A stretch of DNA of 32,964 nt from Pseudanabaena frigida. Lineage in GTDB: Bacteria; Cyanobacteriota; Cyanobacteriia; Pseudanabaenales; Pseudanabaenaceae. Position numbers and translations under genes: made by a program. Location: positions 27,151 to 60,114 of the forward strand of contig QBML01000034.1 of assembly GCA_003242085.1 (NCBI GenBank), in the 5' to 3' direction. Positions 22,436 to 31,737 of the stretch are shown in pieces; positions within the stretch are counted from its first letter, which is position 1, and each line of letters opens with the position of its first letter. The notes under the pieces are model-generated. The model did no database searches and had not been told where the DNA came from. It saw only the letters and a program-made list of their open reading frames with translations.

Positions 22436-24649
22436 ATGACGAAAGAGTTTGATTTCCTTCCAAATTTGCCAAAATCCGATCTTGACGATCGTACCTTTGC
22501 AGAATTGGTGAATGAGTGTCTTCTCAGGATTCCGCGCTATTGTCCAGAATGGACAAATTATAATCCTAGCGATCCAGGCGTCACTCTGATCGAATTATTT
22601 GCTTGGCTGAACGATCAGATGTTGATGCGGTTCAATCAAGTGCCGCGCCGTAATTATGTTGCTTTTTTAGAATTACTCGGCATCCGTTTACAACCGCCCG
22701 CACCTGCTCAAACTGAAGTGACATTTTACCTGAGTGCCTCTTTGCGAGAGGCTTATACGATTCCTGAAGGAATCGAGGTAGCGACGTTGCGGACGGAGTC
22801 TGAAGAAGCGATCGTATTTAGTACCGACCAGCCATTGGTAATTGGTAAGCCTCGAATTTTACATCTATTATCTGCGCCTAGAACTGAAGAAAATCCTCAG
22901 TTTTTACGAGATATGCTTTTAGATGTGTGGACAGAAGATCGTGAGGAAGAATGGTCTGGACAAGAAATTGCTCTATTTAGCGATCCACCACAGCCGAGTA
23001 ATTGTTTTTATGTCGTATTTGATGGAGCGCAACCGGTATCTGGCAATGTGGTTGCTCTCAAGTTTAAGGGAGAGTCAGCTACTACGACAGGGATTAACCC
23101 TAACAATCCACCGCGATTTTGGGAGGCTTGGGATGGTTATGCATGGAAGCCTGTGTTGTTACAAGAGAATGACGATCGCACTAGGGGATTTAGTTTTAGC
23201 GAATTAGCTAATGAAGGTACAAATCCACAGCAAGGCGCAGAAGTTATTTTACATTTACCGCTAACGTGGGATGTAGCGCAATTTTCTACATATCGGGGGC
23301 GCTGGTTACGATGTAGCTATGTTGAGCCAACAGTCAATCAGTCTGGCTATAGTCGATCGCCACATATTATTGGTATGAGCGCACGCGCGATCGGTGGCAC
23401 AGTCCAAGTAACTCAATGCAGTGCAGTTTTTAATGAAGTTGTTGGTGAGAGTAATGGCAAGTCAGGACAAGTCTTTCAGTTGCTACATACGCCGATCTTA
23501 CCGCGACAAGAAGACGAATATTTACTAGTCACTCCCCCCGTAGGACTGCCACAAGTATGGCAAGAAGTTCCTGACTTTTCAGAATCTGCTCCTAACGATC
23601 CGCATTATCTGATTGACTCAACTTCTGGAACTATCCAGTTTGGTCCTTTTGTGCAAACTCCCAACTACCAAAGCCAACATACTCTGCAGCGCTTAAGGCT
23701 CCAAGGAGAACCAATGCAAAGGGTTGCGGCTGATGAGACAAAGGCGATCGCCTCAATCTCAAGAGCAGTTGGATCGCAATATGGAGCAGTACCACCTAAA
23801 GGTTCGATCGTTCAAATGCTCAAATACCGAACAGGTGGTGGATTTAAGGGCAATGTTCAACGCGGCAGTATTCGGATTGCCAAAAATGCAATTCCCTATG
23901 TAGCCAGTCTCACTAATCATATTTCTGCCAGCAATGGAGCCGATGCAGAATCCCTTGATGATGTGGCAGTCCGCGTCCCCAAGATGCTGAAAACTCGCGA
24001 TCGCGCTGTTACACAATCCGACTTTGAATATCTCACCTTGATCGCGGGAGATGGGGCAGTTGCCCGAGTTATATGTGCACCAACTAGACGCAAAGAAGAT
24101 GCAGGAATCGTTAGATTGCTCGTAGTCCCAAGAGTGAGAACTGAAAGTATCGATCAAGGGCAGGGTATTGCCCCCGAGCAGTTCATCTTGCCACCGAAGC
24201 TAAGCGATCGTGTATTGAGTTATCTAGATGAACGCAAAATGTTAGGTATTCAGATCCATCTGGAGCAACCTCAATATACTGGTGTTTGTGTCCAAACAGA
24301 AATCGCCCTAGAATCTGCTTACAACAATCCTCAAGTAGAACAGAGTATTGTCCAAAAGCTCAAAGTGATGCTTTACCGCTTTCTTAATCCGATTTCTGGA
24401 GGCATTAAAGGTGAAGGCTGGGAATTTGGTCGTCCAGTCTATCCTTCCGATATTGTAAAACTATTACAAAATTTCCAAGGAGTAAGGTTTTTAGGTACAG
24501 TACAACTATTTGAGTTGCGCTATGAAAATGGTGAATGGATTAGAAGACTCGCACCTCAACCGATCGTCGATCCAGGTCCCCTTGGTCTCGTTTGTTCTTG
24601 GCGAAGTCCACGTTTGCGTTCTAGTCATGTGATTAACATTGTGAGTTGA
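22436..24649 (+). CDS. Baseplate J-like assembly protein (Afp11 family)
   Basis: About 737 aa. The N-terminus shows the eCIS baseplate signature: FAELVNECLLRIPRYCPEW, then YNPSDPGVTLIELFAWLNDQ, MLMRFNQVPRRNYVAFLELLG and RLQPPAPA. The central region has strand-rich insertions. The later part (GGGFKGNV, SASNGADAESLDDVAVR, RDRAVTQSDFEYLTLIAGDGAVARV) is the conserved GpJ core found in phage P2 J and Afp11. It forms the main wedge arm of the baseplate. The start could be GTG 22433 or ATG 22436; the ATG is preferred, but there is no clear ribosome site. A 162-bp upstream gap after the terminator implies its own promoter. The product is of normal length. Confidence 0.92.
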   Translation: MTKEFDFLPNLPKSDLDDRTFAELVNECLLRIPRYCPEWTNYNPSDPGVTLIELFAWLNDQMLMRFNQVPRRNYVAFLELLGIRLQPPAPAQTEVTFYLSASLREAYTIPEGIEVATLRTESEEAIVFSTDQPLVIGKPRILHLLSAPRTEENPQFLRDMLLDVWTEDREEEWSGQEIALFSDPPQPSNCFYVVFDGAQPVSGNVVALKFKGESATTTGINPNNPPRFWEAWDGYAWKPVLLQENDDRTRGFSFSELANEGTNPQQGAEVILHLPLTWDVAQFSTYRGRWLRCSYVEPTVNQSGYSRSPHIIGMSARAIGGTVQVTQCSAVFNEVVGESNGKSGQVFQLLHTPILPRQEDEYLLVTPPVGLPQVWQEVPDFSESAPNDPHYLIDSTSGTIQFGPFVQTPNYQSQHTLQRLRLQGEPMQRVAADETKAIASISRAVGSQYGAVPPKGSIVQMLKYRTGGGFKGNVQRGSIRIAKNAIPYVASLTNHISASNGADAESLDDVAVRVPKMLKTRDRAVTQSDFEYLTLIAGDGAVARVICAPTRRKEDAGIVRLLVVPRVRTESIDQGQGIAPEQFILPPKLSDRVLSYLDERKMLGIQIHLEQPQYTGVCVQTEIALESAYNNPQVEQSIVQKLKVMLYRFLNPISGGIKGEGWEFGRPVYPSDIVKLLQNFQGVRFLGTVQLFELRYENGEWIRRLAPQPIVDPGPLGLVCSWRSPRLRSSHVINIVS

Positions 24650-24697
24650 GAAAGCGTTTTACTTAACTCAACTCATTACAATAACTCAGAATTACCT

Positions 24698-25753
24698 ATG
24701 GCTCCAAAAAGTAAGCTCCAATCATTAAGCGTTCGCTTAATATCGATGAAGTCTCCTGATGCCAAAGAAGAGACTCTGACAAGTGCGGATAAATTAGGTA
24801 GCTCGCACAGCGATCTGCAACAGTTAAATGCCAAGCGATCGCCTACTAAGTGCAAACTAGTAGTTAATCCTGGCGAACCGAGCGAAATTGTCGTCAAGCT
24901 CAAGAATTCAAGTAATCGATCGCTACTTACTAATTTAAGAGTAGAAGGAGACTTCCCAACGCAATGGCTGCAAATTGGTATGGAAGGCAATGAATTGCCT
25001 CCCCAAGCAGAGATGGAAGCGGTACTCTATTTTCAAATTCCTACAGACTTTTTTGAAAATCAAGAAGCAATTGTGCAGGGTAGCCCACTAACAATTAACT
25101 ATCAGGGGCAGTTACAGGTATATGGTGGTTACGCTAATGATGACGCAGCCGCAGATTTAGAATTATTTGATATTAAGCCGTTTAAGATTTATGTGCGACC
25201 ATCTAGTCTTTATCTGAGTTTCTTACCTGATATTTACCGCGAAGTTGATTTTGTCGCCCGATTTCTCAAAATCTTTGAGGAATCTCTAGAACCTGACGTG
25301 CAAATTTTAGATTCACTCTGGGCTTATCTCGATCCCATGCTAACGTCTGAAACGATGTTACCGTTTATCGCGCATTGGGTGGGATGGGAGTTATCTCCTG
25401 CTTTGGACATTGACCGTCAACGATATTTAATCAAACAAGCCATGCAGATCTATCGTTGGCGTGGAACGCGAAGGGGACTGCGCTTTTATATCCATTTATT
25501 TACGGGATTGCCTCTTGACGAACATCTGCCTGAGGGGGAAAAACACATTAATATTTTTGAAATTTCAGGACGTGGCTTTGTACTTGGTGAAGCTCAATTA
25601 GGACAGAATGCGTCTACAGGAGGTGGTAGACCTTTTCATTTTGTTGTGAGGATTCGCAACGATCTACAAAATCGACTCAATTTAGCTCTAGTTCATCGGA
25701 TTATCGAACGTGAAAAACCAGCCTTTTGTACTTACGATCTAGAAACAATCTAA
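24698..25753 (+). CDS. Tail protein I-like baseplate protein (Afp12 family) with Ig-like N-domain
   Basis: 351 aa. Residues about 170-351 match the phage tail protein I domain: LYLSFLPDIYREVDFVARFLKIFEE, LDSLWAYLDPMLTSETMLPFIAHWVGWEL, then YRWRGTRRGLRFYIHLFTG. It pairs with the J protein in the wedge. Residues about 45-150 are an extra beta-sandwich-like domain (CKLVVNPGEPSEIVVKLKN, LRVEGDFPTQWLQIG, an aromatic-rich strand pattern) resembling the Ig-like repeats of the WD40 membrane protein at 28818. Many tail protein I homologues lack it. It lies 48 bp after baseplate J on the same strand. The Ig-like domain could dock the baseplate to the membrane partner; that is inference. Confidence 0.88.
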   Translation: MAPKSKLQSLSVRLISMKSPDAKEETLTSADKLGSSHSDLQQLNAKRSPTKCKLVVNPGEPSEIVVKLKNSSNRSLLTNLRVEGDFPTQWLQIGMEGNELPPQAEMEAVLYFQIPTDFFENQEAIVQGSPLTINYQGQLQVYGGYANDDAAADLELFDIKPFKIYVRPSSLYLSFLPDIYREVDFVARFLKIFEESLEPDVQILDSLWAYLDPMLTSETMLPFIAHWVGWELSPALDIDRQRYLIKQAMQIYRWRGTRRGLRFYIHLFTGLPLDEHLPEGEKHINIFEISGRGFVLGEAQLGQNASTGGGRPFHFVVRIRNDLQNRLNLALVHRIIEREKPAFCTYDLETI

Positions 25754-25870
25754 AATTTGCAGAACATGGTGCTAACACCTCTAGCCCTAAACCTGAGACT
25801 AATTTAGAATCTGTGGTGTATCGCGCCGCTAGCCCTAGCCCTAAATCTAAAAACGTGTAGATAAAATTGT
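25754..25870 (+). other. Short intergenic with tagccctaa-type repeats
   Basis: This 117-bp gap contains ctagccctaaacc and a doubled ctagccctagccctaaatc, a short low-complexity repeat. No gene, terminator stem or promoter is evident. Confidence 0.4.
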
Positions 25871-27322
25871 ATGAATGATTTTCCTTATCCCGAGATTAAG
25901 TCTTTTGAGCGCCTACAGGTATCCGATGGCTTGATGATTAATAGCGAGCGATGGCGACTTGCTCATGAATATCATCAGCAACGTCAAAATATGATGTATC
26001 AGTCGCTATTTTTGCCAGGGATTATTTGTGGCTTAGGTGTTGCGCCGATTCCTGCCCCTGAAGACTTACCAGCCAAATTTAGGGATGGACGCTGGGTACA
26101 GATCCAACCGGGAATTGCGATCGACCTGGAGGGAAACTTTATTGTTGTACCTGAACCCCTTGATTTTCGGATTTCTTCTGAAGCTTACGATCTGAAAGTT
26201 GAGATGGTTTATTTAGTACTTAGTTATGTCGATCCTGCGAAACTCAAACGAGCAAGTAGTAATGAAATACTGGTAGAAACCTTTCGAGTCAATGAAAAGA
26301 CAGATTTGCCGATTGACACAGATATTGAGATCTGTCGCATCGCGATCGCGGGAGGAAAATTAGAAATCCAGAGACCAGTTGATATTTTTTCTCCTAGCGT
26401 ATCTCAACTAGATATGCGCTACCGTTTACTATCCAAACTTCGTCCTCAAAATTTAATTCGTATAGCCTGTTTTAGCGATGATAGCAATCAAAAGTCTATT
26501 CAACAAAACTTTAAACTTCTCGGACAAGCTTTGACTAGCCTAGCTCCTCATTTAAGTACAATTGACCCTATTGATAGTCTCAATATTCTTACTGAACTTG
26601 AGTTAAGCAGCCTAACTCCTTATCATCTAATTTATTTAACTGGCGAACGAGTCCTCGCACTTAATGAGTCTACGCAACTGGCTTTACAGCAATATGTAGC
26701 GCTTGGTGGTGTCATTCTCATTGAGGCATCTATTCGTAATACTAAATTAGAGAACCTATTAGCAATTCAGCAAGAATTACAAAGTGCTAGTACAAAACTG
26801 AAAAAAACAATGGCTTCCCAGTTCAGTAACCAGCCCAATGCCAGTACTGCCGAACAATCTAGCATTCAAGTGGAATTACAGTCCGAATTAGATGCGATCG
26901 CGATCGAAGTAAATTCTCAGACCCAAAATATACTCAATTCTTTTAACAGCCATATTCCACAACAAACACCGCTCATAGCTTTTTCAGATCTAGAACGCGA
27001 TCATCTTCTTCGCAGTCAGCCATTCCTATTTTCTAGCTTACCTGCGATCTCCGATCAATCAATTCAAGTTTTGGCTGGCGGAGGTGTAATTATCGTGCTG
27101 GGCGATCTCTCACCAGTATGGGGTGGACAATCAGATCTAGAGCTCACGCGCGAGAATATCCGTACTTGCCAAGAGTTGGGAATTAACATACTTAACTATG
27201 CTGCTCAACGGTATGCGATCGCAATGGCAATGCAAGTCAATCCAAAATATATAGATACGAATAATTCCCTGATTGAACCCGAACAGCGCCGTGTAACTAA
27301 TATGATCGACAAATCCTCATAA
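25871..27322 (+). CDS. CIS-cluster protein with DUF4159-like C-terminal part
   Basis: 483 aa. Residues 1 to about 185 begin with FPYPEIKSFERLQVSDGLMI, then YQSLFLPGIICGLGV and GRWVQIQPGIAIDLEGNFIVVPEP. This pattern recalls N-terminal attachment regions of tail or baseplate appendages. Residues about 195-480 look like a Rossmann-type DUF4159/glutamine-amidotransferase-like fold: LIRIACFSDDSN, LTPYHLIYLTGERVLALNESTQLALQQYVALGGVILIEA, and the end RENIRTCQELGINILNYAAQR. A Gln/Asn-rich coiled insertion lies at about 300-345. No catalytic Cys is seen. It sits in the baseplate block, so it is probably a particle component or a membrane adaptor specific to cyanobacterial systems. I do not recognise a characterised homologue. 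Confidence 0.65.
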   Translation: MNDFPYPEIKSFERLQVSDGLMINSERWRLAHEYHQQRQNMMYQSLFLPGIICGLGVAPIPAPEDLPAKFRDGRWVQIQPGIAIDLEGNFIVVPEPLDFRISSEAYDLKVEMVYLVLSYVDPAKLKRASSNEILVETFRVNEKTDLPIDTDIEICRIAIAGGKLEIQRPVDIFSPSVSQLDMRYRLLSKLRPQNLIRIACFSDDSNQKSIQQNFKLLGQALTSLAPHLSTIDPIDSLNILTELELSSLTPYHLIYLTGERVLALNESTQLALQQYVALGGVILIEASIRNTKLENLLAIQQELQSASTKLKKTMASQFSNQPNASTAEQSSIQVELQSELDAIAIEVNSQTQNILNSFNSHIPQQTPLIAFSDLERDHLLRSQPFLFSSLPAISDQSIQVLAGGGVIIVLGDLSPVWGGQSDLELTRENIRTCQELGINILNYAAQRYAIAMAMQVNPKYIDTNNSLIEPEQRRVTNMIDKSS

Positions 27323-27431
27323 TGTTATTTTGTTAGTAATCAATCTGAGTGGTAATTAGCTCTGGATTATTTAATTGCTACGGACAAATTTCTTGTTAGA
27401 TATTCATACTTATCATTAAGGTTATCTATCT

Positions 27432-28805
27432 ATGTCTTCCATTCGCCAAATTTTTCCCATAGTCTTGAGCATTCAAATCACTGTAGCTGTTGGCATTACA
27501 GGTTGGATTTCATTTAATAGTGGCGAACGCGCAGTTCAGAAACTAACCCGACAACTTTGCGACAACTTAAATTCTCGAATTGAGCAGCAAATTACGAACT
27601 ATTTTGAAGAGTCCGTGCAAGTGAGTCAAGCTGTGAGAACTTCTCTCAGTAATGGCAGCGTTAATACCAGTGATATCAACCAAGTTCAGAAAGATCTCTT
27701 CAATAAATCACGGGAATTTGATATTGAGAACATTATATTTTATGGAAATGAAAAAGGGGCTATGGTTGGCATCGATCGCCAACAAGATACTTCAAAGTTT
27801 TTACTACGAATCCGCGATGAAAGTACAGCTCCTAATCGACCAACTTATGAGTTGAGCGATAATGGGGAACGCGGCAAGCTAGTCATGAACGAACTATACG
27901 ATCATCGCACCCGCCCTTGGTATACAGCTGCTAAGAAATCAGGTGAACCAATATGGAGTTCAATTTTTGTTAGTACGGTTGATGGTGAATTAACTACGAC
28001 AAAAGCCACCCCAATTTACAGTCCCGATGGCAGTTTTCAGGGTGTGGCAGGCATTAATATTTCGCTCAAACAGATTAAACAGTTTATGAAAGAAATTCGC
28101 CCAAATGACAAATGGAACGTATTTTTAGTTGAGGCGAATGGTAATCTTGTGTCAACTACTTCCGATGAAGCTGTATTCAAAAAAGATGGCAATCAAATTA
28201 CTCGCTTTGAAGTCTCTCAAAGTAAAGATCCTCGATTACAGAAGGTTGGTTTGGCTGTGCAAGAAAAGTTTGGTGGATTTCAAAATCTCCAAAGTTCAGA
28301 ATTGATTGAATTTGAATCCAATGGCGAAAAATATATTGTGAGTACTCACAGGCTATCCAAAGACTTGAAGCTAGATTGGTCGGTAGGTATTATTGTTCCT
28401 AAGTCAATATTTATGCAGGAAATTGATGCCAATAACAATGTGACAGTTGTGATTATCGCAATTATGCTGGGCATCAACATTTTGATTGGTTTAGCAATTG
28501 CCACATGGCTACTACGTCCCATCAAAAACTTAATGAATGCGGCTAAACAAATTGAAGAAGAATCTTTCGATCCTGAAGAATTAACATCTGTAGCTCAGCG
28601 TAAAGATGAGCTCGGACAAATGGCGCGGGTATTCCAAGAGATGGGAAGTACGATCGCCGAACGGCAACAAGGTATGAAGAGTCAGTTGCGCAAACTTCGC
28701 GAAGAAAAGGATGAAGCCAAAAAAGCAGCGATCGCCTCACAAATGGGGCAGACAAATTCCTTGCAATCAATTTTGAGCCGTTCTAGAGCTGCTCGCAATA
28801 ACTAG
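27432..28805 (+). CDS. Cache-HAMP membrane sensor without output domain
   Basis: 457 aa. TM1 lies at about 7-27. An extracytoplasmic double-Cache domain spans about 40-330, with Y156-D-H-R-T-R-P-W-Y164 (the RxWY element of dCache ligand pockets) and TPIYSPDGSFQGVAGINI. TM2 is at about 336-358. A HAMP domain follows (RPIKNLMNAAKQIEEESF, to about 410) with a coiled coil (SQLRKLREEKDEAKKAA) to the end. No kinase, GGDEF or methyl-accepting domain follows; the protein simply stops. The signal must therefore go to a separate partner through the HAMP helices. It is followed after 12 nt by the WD40 membrane protein, whose AGGAG site overlaps this stop, so the two are co-translated. Coupling of an outside signal to the injection particle is inference. 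Confidence 0.82.
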   Translation: MSSIRQIFPIVLSIQITVAVGITGWISFNSGERAVQKLTRQLCDNLNSRIEQQITNYFEESVQVSQAVRTSLSNGSVNTSDINQVQKDLFNKSREFDIENIIFYGNEKGAMVGIDRQQDTSKFLLRIRDESTAPNRPTYELSDNGERGKLVMNELYDHRTRPWYTAAKKSGEPIWSSIFVSTVDGELTTTKATPIYSPDGSFQGVAGINISLKQIKQFMKEIRPNDKWNVFLVEANGNLVSTTSDEAVFKKDGNQITRFEVSQSKDPRLQKVGLAVQEKFGGFQNLQSSELIEFESNGEKYIVSTHRLSKDLKLDWSVGIIVPKSIFMQEIDANNNVTVVIIAIMLGINILIGLAIATWLLRPIKNLMNAAKQIEEESFDPEELTSVAQRKDELGQMARVFQEMGSTIAERQQGMKSQLRKLREEKDEAKKAAIASQMGQTNSLQSILSRSRAARNN

Positions 28806-28808
28806 GAG
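28804..28808 (+). promoter_or_regulatory. Ribosome binding site overlapping the sensor stop codon
   Basis: AGGAG overlaps the TAG stop of the Cache-HAMP gene and lies 9 nt before ATG 28818, indicating coupled translation of the two membrane proteins. Confidence 0.6.
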
Positions 28809-28817
28809 AAAACCGCG

Positions 28818-30989
28818 ATGTCAGTAAATCAAATTGGCTTAGAGATTCCTCAAAAAGAATTAAACTTTAAAATTGGTTCGGAAAAGAATTCTTTTCCAGT
28901 GGTTGTTATTAATGATAGTAATCAATTTGCTAGCTTTCAAATTGAGCTAATTGCTGCGGGAGCAGATACTGAAGCAGTTGGCTATGAATGGTATACCATC
29001 TCTCCCGATGTAAGTGTAAAAATTCCTCCAGGAGATTTAGTGGAGTTTGTAGTTTCTATTTTTGAAACTCCGATCTCAGGCTTCACTGGTATTATGAATA
29101 TTACCGTACGTGCTTTTTCGATCGAACTACGCGAGGAAAATCGAGAAGTACTGCGAATTAATCTTCAAGAAGGGGCTGGACGATCGCAATTAAAGGTGGA
29201 GGTACCTTCTCAGAAGCTACAAGCAATTCCCCTCGATGATGTTGAAATTCCGATCTTAGTTGGGAATCCCAGTCAACAAACTACTAATGTAACTCTAACC
29301 TGTCTCGATCTACCTGCGTCATGGTTTCCTAGAGGAAATACATTGCAATTCTCAGTCAAGCCAGGAGCTCAATTTAAGACCTCATTTTTATGTACTTTGC
29401 CCTTCGATAGTGATGCGATCGCCAAAATTTATCCCTTTACTATCGATATTTCCCATACTAATGGCTTACCTTCCCAACTACCTTGTAGTCTAGATGTCCT
29501 CCCAAAAGGGGCTTTAGAAGTTACCTGTCTGCCTAAATTACAAACTATTCCTGCCAAGCGTTCGTGGAAGTTATGGTGGAAGTTTTGGCAATCAACACCT
29601 GCGATATTTACTTTAACTGCTGCCAATGAAAGCAATCTTCCACAGAAAATTGATTTCGATTTGGAGAATGTTAGCTCCAGTGATTATGAGGATTTTTCTT
29701 TTGAAGTTTCACCAAATAATGCTGAAGTAGAGCCATTCAGTAAAACAGATTTGAACCTCCAAGTTAGTAAATCAAGACCTTGGATTGGCAAGGCTCAGCA
29801 TCTAAATTTATTAGTTAAAGCTAATTGGGAAGATACGAGAGTTAATACGATTGACGAAGTTCAAGCGATTAAAATTGTTGTTAAACCAGTAATTCCAATC
29901 TTTTTACTAGTCGTTATCTTTGCAGTAATTCTATTTCTATTAGGTTGGCTTTCTGGACTCAATCCCAATAATCCATTTCCACCTCACAAAGGTGCGGTTA
30001 CATCGATTAAATATGATGGAAGTGGTACTCATGCTGTTAGTAGTTCTAACGATCGCACAATTCGGGAATGGAACACTTTAGGCTTTTATAGACCATTTAC
30101 TAGCTTTGATTTGGGGGTTTTGACTGAAGCTAAAAAAGCAATTCGGACAGTGAGATATCGCCCTGTTAACAATGATTTAGTGGCAGCAGGATTGGAAAAT
30201 GGTGAAATTCAAATATTGGATACTCAATCTGAAAGCGACCGTCCTTTAGCGACTTTCAGCAATCAAAACGACGATCGCGTTTTTGGATTAGAGTATACGC
30301 TTGATGCAAGGACTTTGTTTAGTGGTCATGGTAGCGGTACGGTTCTGCGTTGGGATTTGCAAAATCTCTTTACCAATCCTCCAACCCAACCAAGCCAAGT
30401 CAAAAAATTCGATTTTGCAATTAATGCGATCGCCTTAGTTGGTCAAGATGATAGCACTTTAGCGATCGCGGGACGCTATAACCAACTTGTCCTGTGGAAT
30501 TGGGTTAATAATACTGTTAAAACGATTCCTTATCCGATTGCGGGTGGACAAGATGATTATATTCAAAGCATTGCTGTACCAGATCGTAAACGGAATCTAC
30601 TCGCTGCTGCTGATACCCAAGGCAATATTTCTGTTTGGAATTTAAATACTTGTTTGCAAAACAATAGCCCTTGTCAATTGATCGAAGGTTGGCAAAAAGT
30701 GCATAGTGGAAAACCAGTGCGATCGGTAGCATTTAGCTCGCAGGGTTGTTATTTGATCAGTGGTGGTGATGATGGTCAAACAAAGCTATGGGCACTTACT
30801 CAAAACGGAAAACGCATATCTGGTGAAAATTATGGCAAAGTCTTACAAACTTCTAGTTTTGCCGTTAGTGCTGTTGATGTTTACCTAACTTCTAAAGAAA
30901 TTTTGACACTAAGCGGTACAACCGAAGGTAGGGTAATTGGACAAAAAACAGATCGACTTTTTAGATTAGGGTGCGATCGAAACAACTAA
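28818..30989 (+). CDS. Membrane protein: Ig-like repeats, one TM helix, WD40 propeller
   Basis: 723 aa. Residues 1 to about 350 are two or three Ig-like beta domains (FPVVVINDSNQFASFQIEL, VEIPILVGNPSQQTTNVTL, IFTLTAANESNLPQKIDF). One TM helix lies at about 357-382 (IPIFLLVVIFAVILFLLGWL). A WD40 propeller follows from about 390: GAVTSIKYDGSGTHAVSSSN then DRTIREW, and later SVAFSSQGCYLISGGDDGQT then KLWAL. About six or seven blades are visible. There is no N-terminal signal peptide. Lysines flank the helix mainly on its N-side, favouring a cytosolic Ig side and a WD40 side across the membrane. The Ig-like domain resembles the extra domain of the tail protein I gene, and this gene ends the CIS gene run. 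It is therefore a candidate anchor between baseplate and membrane; that is inference. Confidence 0.78.
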   Translation: MSVNQIGLEIPQKELNFKIGSEKNSFPVVVINDSNQFASFQIELIAAGADTEAVGYEWYTISPDVSVKIPPGDLVEFVVSIFETPISGFTGIMNITVRAFSIELREENREVLRINLQEGAGRSQLKVEVPSQKLQAIPLDDVEIPILVGNPSQQTTNVTLTCLDLPASWFPRGNTLQFSVKPGAQFKTSFLCTLPFDSDAIAKIYPFTIDISHTNGLPSQLPCSLDVLPKGALEVTCLPKLQTIPAKRSWKLWWKFWQSTPAIFTLTAANESNLPQKIDFDLENVSSSDYEDFSFEVSPNNAEVEPFSKTDLNLQVSKSRPWIGKAQHLNLLVKANWEDTRVNTIDEVQAIKIVVKPVIPIFLLVVIFAVILFLLGWLSGLNPNNPFPPHKGAVTSIKYDGSGTHAVSSSNDRTIREWNTLGFYRPFTSFDLGVLTEAKKAIRTVRYRPVNNDLVAAGLENGEIQILDTQSESDRPLATFSNQNDDRVFGLEYTLDARTLFSGHGSGTVLRWDLQNLFTNPPTQPSQVKKFDFAINAIALVGQDDSTLAIAGRYNQLVLWNWVNNTVKTIPYPIAGGQDDYIQSIAVPDRKRNLLAAADTQGNISVWNLNTCLQNNSPCQLIEGWQKVHSGKPVRSVAFSSQGCYLISGGDDGQTKLWALTQNGKRISGENYGKVLQTSSFAVSAVDVYLTSKEILTLSGTTEGRVIGQKTDRLFRLGCDRNN

Positions 30990-31015
30990 GACTTAGCCCA
31001 TGAAAAGCCGAGCGT

Positions 31016-31693
31016 CTAACACCAAGACTGCTCTTCAGGTGGATTATTGAGCAACTCTCGAATATTCGCATCGATCACTCGATAGCCAACATTACCATTC
31101 AACCTTTGCCGTCCCTCATTAAAAATTAAGGTCGGACTGACGGATACGGTATGCTCCTTCACCAAATCAAAATCCTTCGATAGCAACGCATAAGCCTCAC
31201 CACTATCAATTTGGGATTGGATCATTTTCTTTTTTAGCCCTAGTTGTTTGGCGATTTCAAACTGTACCTTGCGATCGCTAATATCTGCTAGCTGCGTAAA
31301 AAATGCTTCTCGAAATGCCCAGATTGTCTTCTCAAAGATGCGATCTGCTTTGGGAACGATCCCTTTGATTTCTAGAAGTTGAATCGCATGGAGAAATAAA
31401 TGACAGGATGTTGATGAAGCAGGAGTTACCATTGTCCAGATATCAGGATGGACGGTGATGTGATTGAACTTTTTCACCACTTCCTGTACGTGATTACTGT
31501 AACCTTGCAAACCTCCCTTATCGCGCCAACGGGTTTCCAACTTTTCACGAGCATTGCCAAAGATAGAGATAAAGTGATAGTCGATAGAAATCTTGTCTGG
31601 AAAATTGGCTTCTAATTCATCAAGGCGAACTTGGGCGATATATGCCCAAACACAGAGAAGATCGGAAAAGTACGAGATGCGAATCGGTTCCAT
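31016..31693 (-). CDS. DsbA/FrnE-family thioredoxin-fold protein
   Basis: 225 aa. The start IRISYFSDLLCVWAYIAQVRLDEL is the beta1-alpha1 region of the DsbA/2-hydroxychromene-2-carboxylate isomerase superfamily. A helical insertion and the cis-Pro loop (VSPTLIFNEGRQRLNGNVGYR) follow. The usual CxxC is C14-V-W-A17, so only the first Cys is kept; it is probably not a dithiol oxidase but could be a glutathione-S-transferase-kappa-like or isomerase-like enzyme. There is no signal peptide, so it is cytosolic. It converges on the WD40 gene with a 26-bp gap and is not expected to belong to the injection system. Confidence 0.8.
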   Translation of the reverse strand: MEPIRISYFSDLLCVWAYIAQVRLDELEANFPDKISIDYHFISIFGNAREKLETRWRDKGGLQGYSNHVQEVVKKFNHITVHPDIWTMVTPASSTSCHLFLHAIQLLEIKGIVPKADRIFEKTIWAFREAFFTQLADISDRKVQFEIAKQLGLKKKMIQSQIDSGEAYALLSKDFDLVKEHTVSVSPTLIFNEGRQRLNGNVGYRVIDANIRELLNNPPEEQSWC

Positions 31694-31737
31694 TATTTTT
31701 TGAGGTGTAAATCAAGAAAATGAAGTCTAAGTTTAAT

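Noticed and set aside
23759-24157. 132-codon minus-strand frame opposite baseplate J
   Set aside because: Antisense to the conserved GpJ core with no recognisable features.
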